NCBI GenBank assembly: GCA_012317185.1
Contig: CP048838.1
Coordinates: forward strand, 4,216,001-4,280,000
Length of the DNA: 64,000 nt
From: [Clostridium] innocuum
Lineage (GTDB): Bacteria; Bacillota_I; Bacilli_A; Erysipelotrichales; Erysipelotrichaceae
Direction of reading: 5' to 3'
Part shown: positions 9,004 to 19,239 of the stretch, piece by piece
How positions within the stretch are numbered: the first letter of the stretch is position 1
Layout: each line of letters opens with the position of its first letter
The notes under the pieces: generated by a model
Seen by the model: the letters and a program-made list of their open reading frames with translations, nothing else
What the model was told of the DNA's origin: nothing
The model's database searches: none
Program-made: the position numbers and the translations under genes

Positions 9004-9857
9004 AATTGCTGAAGCTGTATAAGTTCGGCTTGCATTGCGATGATTTCATCAGGTCCCAGACTTGCATTTTTTATTTTGTTATACAATGCATTCACTTCAC
9101 TGAGAATCAGCTCCCAGTGTACCATTTCTTCTTTCATCTGGTGAAGCTGTCCCTGTACTTTTTTAATTTCATCTACCTTATCATCATATGACTTTTGTAC
9201 ATTATTTTTTTCTGTTTGACTACATTGATAATCATACTTTGCGGATTCCAAATCACGACTGATTGCTGCCAGTCTTTCTCCGGAAGCACAATATTCCCGA
9301 TAGGCTGCAGCTGTGTCTGCTTCCTGATCATTCAGCAGCTTGTCAAAAGCCAGATAAGCTCCATATCCGGGTACCCAGAACCATCTTTTTAACAGCTCAT
9401 TTTGTTTCTCTGCTTTTCTTCTGGCACTTTCGAGTTCTTCCTGTGCTATGCTGTATGCTTCTTGTTTGCTTATATAGGAAGCATTATATGCATCATATAA
9501 ATTCTTTCTACCTTCATATATACTCTCCTGCTCATGATTTTTCTGTTTCAATCTTTCCATATGTACATACAGAACAGGTAGATTTGCGTTCAATTGGTCA
9601 CATAGTACTTTTTTTTCATCAAATATCCGGCGAATCCTATTTCTGTTCTCATCGGCCTGAATTCTGATCTGCTCCAAAGAATCCAAAACGCTCTGTTCCT
9701 GTCGTTCCAGCCTGGCGATATCCTCATCACTAAGATCCATATGAATGGAATTTTTTTGCAGCATTTGTAAAATCTGTTCCATGATTTTTGTCAGCTGCAG
9801 ATTAGCTGAATCCGTCTTTTTCATGTTTTTATCTGCGCTATTATCTTTATTTTCCAT
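9000..9857 (-). CDS. Coiled-coil protein, putative alpha pore-forming toxin subunit B
   Basis: 285 aa, with long heptad-rich helices over residues 20-150 and 175-270. They are interrupted by one hydrophobic, aromatic segment at 158-175 (RWFWVPGYGAYLAFDKLL). Helical bundle plus a single hydrophobic hairpin is the design of YaxB/XaxB- and ClyA-type pore formers, but I recognise no diagnostic family motif. No signal peptide. It lies 3 nt after the larger coiled-coil gene and overlaps the peptidase gene, so all are co-expressed. An alternative is a generic coiled-coil structural protein. Confidence 0.55.
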   Translation of the reverse strand: MENKDNSADKNMKKTDSANLQLTKIMEQILQMLQKNSIHMDLSDEDIARLERQEQSVLDSLEQIRIQADENRNRIRRIFDEKKVLCDQLNANLPVLYVHMERLKQKNHEQESIYEGRKNLYDAYNASYISKQEAYSIAQEELESARRKAEKQNELLKRWFWVPGYGAYLAFDKLLNDQEADTAAAYREYCASGERLAAISRDLESAKYDYQCSQTEKNNVQKSYDDKVDEIKKVQGQLHQMKEEMVHWELILSEVNALYNKIKNASLGPDEIIAMQAELIQLQQL

Positions 9858-9860
9858 AAG

Positions 9861-11513
9861 CTAGCCTTTCAGTGTGCTGATTTTTTTATTGCTTTCTGCA
9901 ACCTGCCGATTCAGGTTATTTGCAACATTACCAGCTGTTTTAGAAGCCATATCCCAGTGCTGTTCTCTGCTCATTTCAGCCTTATCTGCTTTTGTAATTG
10001 TCTCGTTTAAACGGAATCTTGTATTTTCAGCACCATTGATAAAGTCTGTGGAAATGCTTTTTACAGCTGCCCACTGTACCATATACGTCAGTAACGGGAT
10101 CATAACACTGTCTGTGTAATAAAATTCAATGCGTTCTTCTTTGTCAATTTCCTGAAGATCTTGAATTGTATCCTTTAAATCAGATGTGGCAAGAGCCTTG
10201 CAGCATTTTTCCATAGATGTCCAGAATAAAGCGATGTCCATAACAGCAACAACAACATTTTTTAAACAGGATACAGCAACTATCAGGGAACGAACAGCTG
10301 CTTCCACACTGTTTTTTTCAATTACCATCGTCTTCAGTCGATTTGTATATTTGGCAAGATTGGCTAATTGCTTTGTCTGTTCCTCTTCCAAACGGATCAG
10401 CTCAGCGTTGATTTCCGTTAATCTCTTGCTGCGGTTTTCCTGTACGCTGCTCTCCTTCTGTGACTGCTCGGCAATTTGTGAAGAAACACCATGTAAAGCT
10501 GCACTAATGCTCTTAAGCGCACTTGATTTTTTGTTAACCTGCTTTTCTGCTTCCGTAATTTCAATATCCTTAGCACGGATGTCAGACCTGATGCTTTCCC
10601 TTTTTTCATCATTATCCGCTGTTTCAAGAGCTTTAACAAGTTCCTCTTTCTCTTTCTTCAGACTTTCGAGTCTATCCTTTGCGGCATTTGCTTCTTTTTG
10701 TGCAGTGTCAAGCTTTTCCTTATCCTCAGTTGAGCTTTCTGTAGAACCTGATTTCCCTGCCACATCAGCTGCTACAGAAGCAGCACTGCCAAGAAATGAG
10801 AATACAGCGCCCATGATGTCCATTGTACGCTGATGCTTTTCAGCATCCAGCTCTGCCTTGCTAAGCTTCTCATATTCGGTCTGCAGCCTGGTCAGACGTT
10901 TCTTAATTTCCTGTTGGGCAATATCCGCCGCTTCCTGCTCACTTTGAAAATCCGCCATCTCCTTCTGTATCTGATCCTGATGTGCATACTGGCGATTGTT
11001 TTCGTCAATAGTGTTTTTTAAGGTTTCTGAAGTATCCCCCGCCATTTTCTGATAGTCCTTTGCCAGCTGCTCCGCCTGTCTGCTCATTGTACCTGCAATT
11101 ACAGAAAAGCGTTCCAATTTCTTGATTGCAACCTTTTCCGCACCCTTAGTCAGCCAGTCAAAGAAACCAATCAAATCATGAATAACAGCAGAGGACTGTC
11201 TTGCGAAATCGTCAATCACATTGATTCCCTTATCGTTTAGATCCATCAATGTTTTCTGCAGATCCCATATCTGCGTTTGTACATCAAAGCCATACACCGC
11301 ATGATATGCAACATTTAGCAAATCTACAGAATTATCAAGATTCTTGAGTACGGTGTCCAAATCCATTTTGTGAAGTATATTCTTTTTCTCTGTCACCACT
11401 AGTGTAGAGGATGCATCCGGGGCTTCTTTCAGGCTGTATGTCTCTCTAATACCACCACAGTCCATAGAAATTGTATGATCCTTTTCAACCTTTAAAATTA
11501 AATCATTTGCCAT
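9861..11513 (-). CDS. Coiled-coil protein, putative ClyA/Hbl/Xax-like alpha pore-forming toxin subunit A
   Basis: 550 aa. Residues 45-230 and 262-410 are long amphipathic coiled coils. Between them lies a hydrophobic stretch at about 231-252 (MGAVFSFLGSAASVAADVAG), placed like the membrane tongue of ClyA, Hbl-B or Nhe proteins. A second hydrophobic run at about 415-440 ends in ALFWTSMEKCCKAL, reminiscent of helical toxins in which this part packs against the tail. No Sec signal. AAGGAG precedes the ATG. It starts the operon with subunit B, the lipoprotein peptidase and a small protein; an IS element inserted 170 bp upstream may have cut it off from its original promoter or upstream genes. A cell-envelope coiled-coil protein is the alternative. 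Confidence 0.55.
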   Translation of the reverse strand: MANDLILKVEKDHTISMDCGGIRETYSLKEAPDASSTLVVTEKKNILHKMDLDTVLKNLDNSVDLLNVAYHAVYGFDVQTQIWDLQKTLMDLNDKGINVIDDFARQSSAVIHDLIGFFDWLTKGAEKVAIKKLERFSVIAGTMSRQAEQLAKDYQKMAGDTSETLKNTIDENNRQYAHQDQIQKEMADFQSEQEAADIAQQEIKKRLTRLQTEYEKLSKAELDAEKHQRTMDIMGAVFSFLGSAASVAADVAGKSGSTESSTEDKEKLDTAQKEANAAKDRLESLKKEKEELVKALETADNDEKRESIRSDIRAKDIEITEAEKQVNKKSSALKSISAALHGVSSQIAEQSQKESSVQENRSKRLTEINAELIRLEEEQTKQLANLAKYTNRLKTMVIEKNSVEAAVRSLIVAVSCLKNVVVAVMDIALFWTSMEKCCKALATSDLKDTIQDLQEIDKEERIEFYYTDSVMIPLLTYMVQWAAVKSISTDFINGAENTRFRLNETITKADKAEMSREQHWDMASKTAGNVANNLNRQVAESNKKISTLKG

Positions 11514-11674
11514 TGTGTTTTACACTCCTTTTCTTTATAAGGAATCATAAGTATGCGCATAACTGATTCATCCTGTACATACTGTAATATATTTCTGCAT
11601 CTTGGTGCTTCGGATCTACATGTCATGCGAATATAATAACAAATACTGCAATTTGCTTATTATAAAAGAACCGG

Positions 11675-11685
11675 TTCCAAGATAG
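11675..11685 (+). repeat. Target site duplication, left copy
   Basis: TTCCAAGATAG, repeated exactly at 13573-13583, immediately flanks the inverted repeats of the IS element. An 11-bp duplication is normal for IS4/IS231-type transposition. Confidence 0.9.
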
Positions 11686-11881
11686 CAATGTCATCAACTT
11701 AAGGTATCTTGACAAATGTGTGGTTTATTGTATAGAAAACGAAAAAAGGTGAAATGATTACCTAAAATGGGTATCTATTTCACCTTTAATTATGCTATAA
11801 TTGTAGTGTGAAATGAAAGGATGATTACACATTATTTAATATATATCTAAATTGATTTGTAGTGTGTACGATGGTGCTGTT

Positions 11882-12073
11882 ATGTATGTGAGAACTTGGA
11901 AAAAAGGATCCAAAATCTATGCCAGTATTGTGAAATCTACTAGAAATGGTACAAAAGTTTCTCAGGAGACTGTTGCTTATCTTGGAGAAGTCACTTTTGA
12001 TCAGATCCCTTATCTTAAAGCTGCTTATGCTAAGAATAAACCATTATTGGTTTATCCGGAGGAGTCCTTATGA
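11882..12073 (+). CDS. Small leading ORF of the IS element
   Basis: 63 aa from the internal ATG (MYVRTWKKGSKIY...). It resembles the N-terminal part of IS1634/IS4-group transposases that reads like a DNA-contacting strand pair ending TVAYLGEV. Its stop overlaps the start of the transposase reading frame by 4 nt, so it is probably co-translated with it or is the detached N-terminus of the same transposase. Confidence 0.5.
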   Translation: MYVRTWKKGSKIYASIVKSTRNGTKVSQETVAYLGEVTFDQIPYLKAAYAKNKPLLVYPEESL

Positions 12074-13425
12074 TGTCGTGTGAAAAATCTTATCTAAACA
12101 GGATTCATAGAACCGCTTTTCTGCTCGATACTGAATATATTGATATTATCCGTGGAAATAATCAAAATGCTTATACGAGAAAGAGAAAAATCCTTTTGCC
12201 TCATATCTTTATGCAGATGCTTGCCACAACCGGAAAATCACAGAAGAATGAAATTTCTGATTTCATTGAACAAGTTGATGAAAATATAGAAATATCACAA
12301 ACAGGTTATTTTAATGCGCGGATGAAATTTAACCCTGATGCCCTTCGTACAATTCTTCATGATATCAACAGAGATGTATATGCAGAAAAGAAATTATTAA
12401 AATTAAATGATTATTATATTATGGCGATTGATGGAAGCGATTTTTTTGATACCTAAATGGAGAGATAATAAAGAGGTTTGGAAAACAAAAATTGCACGAT
12501 GGCGATAATGATCCTGTGATGGGTTCTGCTTCCAGTATTTTTGATGTCATTAATAAATGTATTATAGATATATCTATAAATTCGTATAAATACAGTGAGA
12601 AATCAAGCGCAGAAGATCATTTGGGTTATGCACGAGATATCTTACCTCAAGGATCAAAAATGGTTTGTATATTTGACAGAGGATATCCTTCTATTAAGCT
12701 GATCGATCAGATGTTAGAAAGCGGTCAATATTTTGTCTTTCGATTAAAAGCAAATGATTTTAAAAGGGAATGTGAAGAACTTCGTGATGATGAAGATGAT
12801 AAATGGATTGATGTCATATATGGTAGATTGCGGAGTAATCACTTCCGTGAGGATAGATCATTTCGGATAAAACTTATGAATACTACCTACCATTTACGTT
12901 TTGTGAAATTCCAAATCGTACTCAATGACGGAAGTACAGCTACAGAGATATTATTGACAAATCTTTCTGAAACTGATTTTTGATACAGAAAGTATGAAGG
13001 AACTGTATCATCTGTGCTGGGACATAGAAACCTGCTATCGCTCCATGAAGTCACAATTAAAGATGGAAGAATTCTCAGGTTATCGGGAACAATTGATAAA
13101 GCAGGATATATACGCATGTGCATTAGTATACAATGCTGTATCTGATATCGTATGTTCAAAAGAAAACTTAAGTACCATACGACAGGAAAGATATAAATAT
13201 GAGATGGCATTTAATAGAAATTATGCGAGTGGAAAATTGAAACACTATCTACTGAAGATATTTGTGTATTATGATCATCCAAAGCTAGCCAAAAAAGCAT
13301 CAGTAAAAATGGATAAAGAGATGATGCGTCATCTCTGTCCAATACGCCAAGACAGAAATAGCATATATAGCAGACAGAAAAAGCGATTGAATAAACATAG
13401 AATGACTTATCGTTATTCTTATTGA
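12070..13425 (+). pseudogene. IS4-group transposase, broken by two frameshifts
   Basis: Three consecutive reading frames (12070-12456, about 12492-12983 and 12994-13425) join into one DDE transposase. The first carries MAIDGSDFFDT, with the first catalytic aspartate. The second has IFDRGYPS, the second aspartate box. The third has IETCYRSMKSQLKMEEFSG, the Y-R-E/K signature region. Frameshifts lie near 12455 and near 12980, where the sequence continues as FDTESMKELYHLCW if one base is adjusted. Inactive unless programmed shifting rescues it. Confidence 0.85.
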
Positions 13426-13572
13426 TGTAGTGTGAAATAGTATGATAGTATCAAATTCGTGTTTTTTTGCGCACTTATTTTTCAAAAAAAAGTATCCTCT
13501 ATAGGAACATATTGATTGTTCTCTATACTGAATACTCTTTTTTTGTCAAGATACCTTAAGTTGATGACATTG

Positions 13573-13583
13573 TTCCAAGATAG
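13573..13583 (+). repeat. Target site duplication, right copy
   Basis: Exact repeat of the 11 bases at 11675-11685, directly after the right inverted repeat. Confidence 0.9.
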
Positions 13584-13609
13584 AATCGGCTCCTCTTTTT
13601 GGTTGTAAA

Positions 13610-14155
13610 CTAAAGATGTTTCCACTTCATATTATTGCCATTTATTATATCTGTTTTATCTACGAAACAGCATTTATCCGCACTGATGGAATTCGGCAAA
13701 TGATACACCTTGGTTTTTTGATTCAGGTCATATTTGTATGTAAATTTTCCCTTTGCAATTTCAAAATGATTATGATTTCCTGTAGCTCTGCCTGCAGTTC
13801 CCGCATTCGCTATCTGTGTGCCCTGGCTATATTTTACACCAACTCTGATACCGTCAAGATTGTTGTCGTGTATAATCATAATCGTAGCATAGTCCATTGT
13901 TCCATCCGCAAAGCGAACCTTATTCTGAGACTGCCAGAATACTGCATTTCCCAAATCCGGTCCATCAACGCCGACACAGACTACATCAAAGGGAGCATAT
14001 AAAGGACTGCATCCACCTTTATAGCCTGCTAAATCAAGCGCATTAACTCCCTGATGTGAGTATGATCCATTATTACCCTGCGTGATATTCATGTGCTCCA
14101 CAGGAAACAGAATATTCTGTATTCCGTCTTTCATGCTTTTTTGATGTGCTTGCAT
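13610..14155 (-). CDS. M23-family (LytM-like) peptidase
   Basis: 181 aa. Residues around SHQGVNALDLAG and the later NHNHFEIAKG form the metal-binding H...D and H-x-H motifs of M23 endopeptidases; APFDVVCVG between them is the usual strand. M23 enzymes cut peptidoglycan cross-bridges. The length suits a single catalytic domain with a short C-terminal extension. There is no signal peptide, as in phage or toxin-system lysins. GGAG with an 8-nt spacer precedes the ATG. It lies on the same strand as the pore-former-like operon, from which an IS now separates it, so the two may once have been one unit. Confidence 0.75.
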   Translation of the reverse strand: MQAHQKSMKDGIQNILFPVEHMNITQGNNGSYSHQGVNALDLAGYKGGCSPLYAPFDVVCVGVDGPDLGNAVFWQSQNKVRFADGTMDYATIMIIHDNNLDGIRVGVKYSQGTQIANAGTAGRATGNHNHFEIAKGKFTYKYDLNQKTKVYHLPNSISADKCCFVDKTDIINGNNMKWKHL

Positions 14156-14303
14156 TTTATCTTCTCCTTTATGTTACATACATACTGATTTTTATTGAAG
14201 AAAGCTCTGCTTTTCGTAATCAGTTTCTTTACATGTGTGCATTATTCCCGCATGTGCAAAATAATCCTATCCGAAAATATATTGAACAGGATCATGCTTA
14301 AGC

Positions 14304-14737
14304 TTACATTTCTTCCGGAATTTTAAAACTCAAAAGTGTCTCACGAACATCAGCATCCTGAGGCCACTCATCACAGAAAACAAGATAGTTGCTCATTTTC
14401 TCTGATCCCTGATATGTACCCATGCAATACATATCATCCAGTATAACGGAATTTGCATCAGCTGTTGTATTTGTTTTTTTCAAATACATAGTATATGCAA
14501 TTTCATACTTGTTCTGTGGAGTGACACTGAGGAAATCTGACAACTCATCATTTCCCAGTGGTCCAACAAGAACACGTGAATAACCACAGCCTAGATAAGC
14601 CATTAAGCTTTTGTGAATCACCATGAATGCAGATGATTGAGATAATTGATAACATTCTGATGCGGTGCACAGGCAGGCCGATTATAATGAATATCAACAG
14701 CAGCATACGTTCCTGATTGGTTCTTTGTAATCGCCAT
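14304..14737 (-). pseudogene. Small unknown gene with an apparent frameshift
   Basis: A very good ribosome site (AAGGAGGGAGTAGA) precedes ATG at 14737, giving MAITKNQSGTYAAAVDIHYN before the frame degenerates and stops at 14618. Sliding to the neighbouring frame near 14677 gives a continuous run through ASECYQLSQSSAFMVIHKSL into the frame that ends at 14304 (...LLSFKIPEEM), about 142 aa in total. The shift could be a mutation, a sequencing error or programmed. The second part could also start on its own at the ATG at 14624. I recognise no family. It sits upstream of the M23 peptidase on the same strand. Confidence 0.6.
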
Positions 14738-15000
14738 TCTACTCCCTCCTTCCATCCTTAGGATATCAGAATACCAATATGATGAGTGATGATTATCTTA
14801 TTTGTACGAATTAAAGGTTCTGTTATGCAAATTCGTTATTTATTATAATTGGTTTTCATCAAGCAGTTTTCACACTTTTTTATGATAAAATTACTTTTCC
14901 CCATGCCCCTATCCTGGATTGTATACTCCATATCGCATCATGAAATCTCATTTATATAATGAGCAGCTCTATCCTATACTAGATATTACAGGACCTGTTA

Positions 15001-15470
15001 GAGAAAGTTGAGATGATCAGAAACGATGCGGATGAAACCCTACGGAAAATAATTCAGATAGCGGAAACGATAAATGAATATTATCTTATTTTAAGCATAG
15101 ATGGAATCGATCCTAACCTGGCATCTAGAATATTGGCAGAAATAGGTGATATAAAGCGATTTGAGACACGGGAAGCATAGATAGCTTATCTTGGCTTAGA
15201 TCCAAATATCAGTCAATCAGGACAACTGGATGGTGATCATTTATCTATCTCAAAGAAGGGAGAAACAAGCGATTACGATGTCTACTGTATTTGGCGGTCA
15301 CATGTAATATAAGGCTAAAGAAAGTAAATCCCATCAATCAGTTTTATCAAAAGAAAAGGTAGCAATTGAATCCGTTAAATTCAAAAGCCGCCAAGGTTGC
15401 ATGTACCGCTAAACTAGCTAAAATCATTTACGGTATGTGCAAGAACAACACTATCTTTCAAAGATAGCCT
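15001..15470 (+). pseudogene. IS110-family transposase remnant (C-terminal part)
   Basis: Translation with stops gives LILSIDGIDPNLASRILAEI, then GDIKRFETREA*IAYLGLDP and SQSGQ...ISKKGE. This is the transposase_20 helix-hairpin-helix region of IS110 enzymes (PGI..TA..ilaEiGD..rF...lAyaGLdP...QSG...isKrG). It contains in-frame stops, has no N-terminal RuvC-like part and no recognisable ends, so it is a decayed relic. The flanking 14738-15000 holds nothing I can support. Confidence 0.8.
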
Positions 15471-15585
15471 ATTTATATTATAAATATTTCTCAGAAAAAT
15501 GGAAGATTCCATCTTTTTGTCGTAGACAAGTGATCTACTGATAATGAAGTGATATTTTCTGAAATTTAGGCTTGATTTTTATTAT

Positions 15586-17356
15586 CTAATTTTTATTAAT
15601 TTCTGTATATAAAATATGTCCATCTTGTGTTAAAGCCACAGTGCGAAGCCACCCAGCAGAAATCTGCACAACATTGTTCCAATCAGCTATTTCAGTTTGT
15701 CCAAAATTTTCTTTTTTATCAAGAATTTCTATAGATATCACAGTTCCATCTTTACGGAGTCCTATACTATGAAATCTACCGCTGATATTGCAATAATATC
15801 ACGCCAACCTGAAACAGAACAACATCCATCTTTTTCATATCCTATCGAAACAACAGTTCCGTCATTTCTTATTCCCAATGTATGGTTCGATCCTGACGCT
15901 ATTTGTACTATACTGGTCCAATCAGTCACATCCGTTTCACCAAAATCATATTTTTCATTATTGATTTTTGTAGATACAACTGTTCCATCCGTTTTCAATC
16001 CTATGGTATGATCCCATGCTGCACAAACCTGAATGATATCTGTCCAAGCATCTACATCTCCTTGCCCAAAATCATACATGTCATCAATGAATGTAGAAAT
16101 TACTGTACCGTCTTTGCGTAACCCAACGGTACGCCACATCCCTGCTGATACCTGAACAATATCAGTCCATCTATCTACTTCTTCTTGTCCTGTATCATTA
16201 GAAGTATTTATTGACGTTGAAATAACAGAACCGTCATCTTTCAAACCTACAGTATGATATTCATTAGAAGATACTTGTATTATATTCTCCCAGTTCTTCA
16301 CATTATTTTGTCCACGATTATCTTCAGATTTGTGAATTGTTGTAGATAACACAGTACCATCTTTTTTTAAAGCTATCGTACTGTATACACCAGCCTCGAT
16401 TTGGGGTAGATTGTGATTTTCAGTCTTTACTGTCTCTTTTTCAGTTTTCTGCTCTATTTTAGCAGAAACAGTGTCAGAAATATTTTCATTGTCATGTGAC
16501 GTTTGCTGCATCACTGTATTGATAAGAAGTGCAATCAGAATTAGAGCTCCTGATCCAACCATGATAGCCAGCTTCTTTCTCCTCTGTTGATTTACACGCA
16601 TCTGGGACTTTCATAGCTGTCGGTACTCTACTTCACGTTCTTTCAGATTTCCTAGCTGCGTGACCATTTCTGTTGTTATCAGCGCACCGGTTATCTTCTC
16701 ACAATACTGTCTTATATTTTCTTCAAAGCTTAAATCAACAGATAAGGTAAGTTTTTCATCTTCTAGAAATTTCTTAATTTTGTTAGTTATCAGCTCTTCA
16801 TACTTTATTTTTAACGAGGCCTTATCCAGACATGATAGTAATTTGCTTTTACTAAACCGTAAGTATCTTCCATTTTTATTGCAAAATTTTCAAGAATATT
16901 GTCAAGCGTCTGTTGCTCATCCATTCTTAAAAATTTATCTGGCTGCTTATAAGCCCTTTCTCTTAAGTCTTCATTCATCAATTCAATCAAATTCTGTTTT
17001 TCAGAACCGCACGATTCACAGACATCTGATTTTGCTGCATTACAAAACCCGCAAGAACAGACCCAAAATTTATCCTTTATTAAGGGTAGAGTATTTACAG
17101 TTAAGTGTGAAGTATAATCATTTAATAAATTCAATTGCTGACGATCATAGTTTAACTTGATATTCGAAACTATATGACCATTCACAACATACTCTTCTCC
17201 GTCAACAATATAGCTAATTAAAGATAAATCTGTAGATGCGTCAGATAGCTCTATTTCATATACAAAACCTAGCAAATTTTGATTTTGATATTCTGAAACG
17301 TATTCAAATCGTTTAATTGTAAATTCCTGTCCATGAAAATTAAATTTCATTTGCAT
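15586..17356 (-). pseudogene. Zinc-ribbon / single-TM / RCC1-repeat protein gene, disrupted
   Basis: Read together, the pieces form one gene. The N-terminal part (start 17356) has a short beta-rich region and a zinc ribbon (CSCGFCNAAKSDVCESCG). The frame shifts near 16840 into a helical stretch ending EREVEYRQL, and a TGA at 16611-16613 is followed in the same frame by KSQMRVNQQRRKKLA and a TM helix. The RCC1-type repeats (G.....H..GL..DGTV.S) then run to 15762. A further frameshift there restores HSIGLRKDGTVIS and a last repeat ending at 15586. RCC1 repeats form a beta-propeller, here probably outside the membrane. Three lesions in one gene suggest real decay. The part from 16601 could still be expressed alone, but no good ribosome site precedes it. 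Confidence 0.75.
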
Positions 17357-17564
17357 TAAATCATTTGTTCATTGAAAAATCGATTATACCTTTAGAAATC
17401 TTCTGTATATGTCATTACGCTTTACAATAATATTTTCGATGCTATAAAGCCAATATACTGAATCTAATCCTAATCGATTACGTATACCGTCTTTATCCAT
17501 GCAATTATAGAGCACGTAAAATAAATCATATTTAAAAATTTAGAATATAAGTATCCGTATGCAA

Positions 17565-17614
17565 AAAAAGTCAGTCTATAATGCAATAAAATCTGCAAAA
17601 TAACCTGACTTTTT
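17565..17614 (-). terminator. Probable terminator after the LCP gene
   Basis: AAAAAGTCAG and CTGACTTTTT form a 10-bp stem with a 30-nt loop, and a T run follows on the minus strand. It lies about 10 nt past the LCP stop. The long loop lowers certainty. Confidence 0.55.
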
Positions 17615-17623
17615 ATTTAAATA

Positions 17624-19135
17624 TTATTCATCGGCTGTGTTTTCTTCCATAACCTGTTGAGCAAGAGCTTTTACATCTTCTCCGTTCTCAACTTTCTTTA
17701 TAACTTCAACAGCACGTTTCACTGTATTGACATTTGGTTCCATCACCCAGGAATTAAATCCGTTTGCCGGTGACCATGCACTGCCATTACCGGTTCCATT
17801 AACGGAAATTTGTTCAATATCCCAGCCACTCATATCGTTTATCTGCATTTTAATCAAAGATGTCATTTCGCTGTTACTCATATTTGTCTGGAAGCTACCA
17901 CTGACTGCATCCAAAATACTCGTATAATTTGTAATAATTGATGGTGAAATTGCTTTGTTTATGATTCCGGTAATAACTCTCATCTGATTCTTACCACGAT
18001 CGCGGTCACCGCCCCCTAAATTATAACGTTCGCGGGCAAAGCGTAATGCTTTTGCACCATCCATATAAACTTCTCCTGCTTCATAAGAATAAGTTCCATC
18101 ACTTGCTGTAAATGCAACTGGATTATTAACCGTGATACCACCTAAAGCATTAACAATATTCTCTACGCTTGAGAAATTTACACGTACATAATAGTTAATA
18201 TCGATACCAAAATAATTTTCCACTGTTTCTACAGTGCAGTCTACTCCAAAAATACCAGTGTGTGTCAGTTTATCTGTCTGACCTCCCTGACATGGCTGAG
18301 GCACATAATAGTCACGAGGAATGCTAGTTAACAGAATCTGATGTGTTTTAGGATTCACTGTCGCAATCATATTAACATCAGATCTGGATACTGTAGATAT
18401 TGTTCCATAAGTATCAATACCTGTTATGTAAATGTTAAATGGTTCAGAAGTCACATTTACATTTTTACTAATATCTTTAGTTGTAGTCTTATATTTGTAG
18501 CTTTTTACTATCCTTGTTTCTGAGTCAAACTTAGAATGATTATCCTCAAACAAGCTTCTTGTGGCTTCATCCATAATAATAGCGTCAATTTTCCCATCAT
18601 ATAGATCATCAGCAATAGTCTTATAAGATTTATAATCAACCGTTGATATATCCTGTCCTGCGTCTTTCTTTATGTCCGCAAGTCCCTTTTTCATGATATC
18701 CTGAGTTCCTGTTTTTGTTAAGCCAAATTTACTATTTTTTAAATCTTCAATACTTTCAGCTTTATTCTCTTTCATCACTACTACAGATACAATAGATGTC
18801 TGCGTATCATCCCCAGTCATTCTGGAGAATGCTGATCCTGTTTTAAATAAATACCAGTTGCCAACGCCTAAGAACACCGCTAATATAACAATCAATATTT
18901 TTCCCAATACCTTATTTACTTTATTTACTTTTTTCCCAAACTGGAGATAATACATTCCTAAAAGCAGTAATAATAATATGACACATACAATCATTGCATA
19001 TTTCATAGGGATCACATTTACCGTGAATACCTGAACAATCATACCTAAAGTTAGTAATGCATAAAGAAGGACAAAATAAAAACCTACATTTTTAAATAAA
19101 GGCGTTTTCTTTGTCTTATGTATTCTCTTTGCCAT
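17624..19135 (-). CDS. CpsA-like LytR-CpsA-Psr (LCP) glycopolymer transferase
   Basis: 503 aa. Three membrane segments near the N-terminus (about 16-36, 43-64, 79-100) are followed by an accessory extracellular domain (about 115-215) as in streptococcal CpsA, then the LCP catalytic domain. The latter shows the acidic/Arg boxes SRSDVNMIATV, SIPRDYYVP and FARERYNLGGGDRDRGKNQ. LCP proteins attach undecaprenyl-linked capsule or teichoic-type polymers to peptidoglycan at the outer membrane face. A GGAGG site precedes the ATG. It is on the same strand as the polysaccharide locus 8 kb upstream and is a good candidate to anchor that polymer. The C-terminus is acidic, ending AQQVMEENTADE. Confidence 0.9.
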   Translation of the reverse strand: MAKRIHKTKKTPLFKNVGFYFVLLYALLTLGMIVQVFTVNVIPMKYAMIVCVILLLLLLGMYYLQFGKKVNKVNKVLGKILIVILAVFLGVGNWYLFKTGSAFSRMTGDDTQTSIVSVVVMKENKAESIEDLKNSKFGLTKTGTQDIMKKGLADIKKDAGQDISTVDYKSYKTIADDLYDGKIDAIIMDEATRSLFEDNHSKFDSETRIVKSYKYKTTTKDISKNVNVTSEPFNIYITGIDTYGTISTVSRSDVNMIATVNPKTHQILLTSIPRDYYVPQPCQGGQTDKLTHTGIFGVDCTVETVENYFGIDINYYVRVNFSSVENIVNALGGITVNNPVAFTASDGTYSYEAGEVYMDGAKALRFARERYNLGGGDRDRGKNQMRVITGIINKAISPSIITNYTSILDAVSGSFQTNMSNSEMTSLIKMQINDMSGWDIEQISVNGTGNGSAWSPANGFNSWVMEPNVNTVKRAVEVIKKVENGEDVKALAQQVMEENTADE

Positions 19136-19239
19136 AAACAGCCTCCTCTTTTAATCAACAGTTCTATTATAAAGGTTTTTCAACTATTTGACCATACGAT
19201 TTGTATTACATTTCCTTAATATTACACAAGTTTCATACA

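Larger units (their letters stand above)
11686..13572 (+). mobile_element. IS4-group (IS231-like) insertion sequence, 1887 bp
   Basis: Perfect 31-bp terminal inverted repeats lie at 11686-11716 and 13542-13572 and contain the ATCAACTTAAG core seen in IS231-type ends. An 11-bp target duplication flanks them, so both boundaries are exact. Inside are a small leading ORF and a DDE transposase broken by frameshifts. It landed between the M23 peptidase gene (38 nt past its stop) and the pore-former-like operon. The perfect repeats and target duplication point to recent insertion, yet the transposase is already disrupted, so movement would need a source of enzyme elsewhere. Confidence 0.92.

Noticed and set aside
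10186..10833. A 215-codon plus-strand frame rich in Ser, Ala and Phe.
   Set aside because: It is antisense to the coiled-coil gene, lacks a ribosome site, and its composition is that expected from the reverse of Glu/Lys-rich helices.
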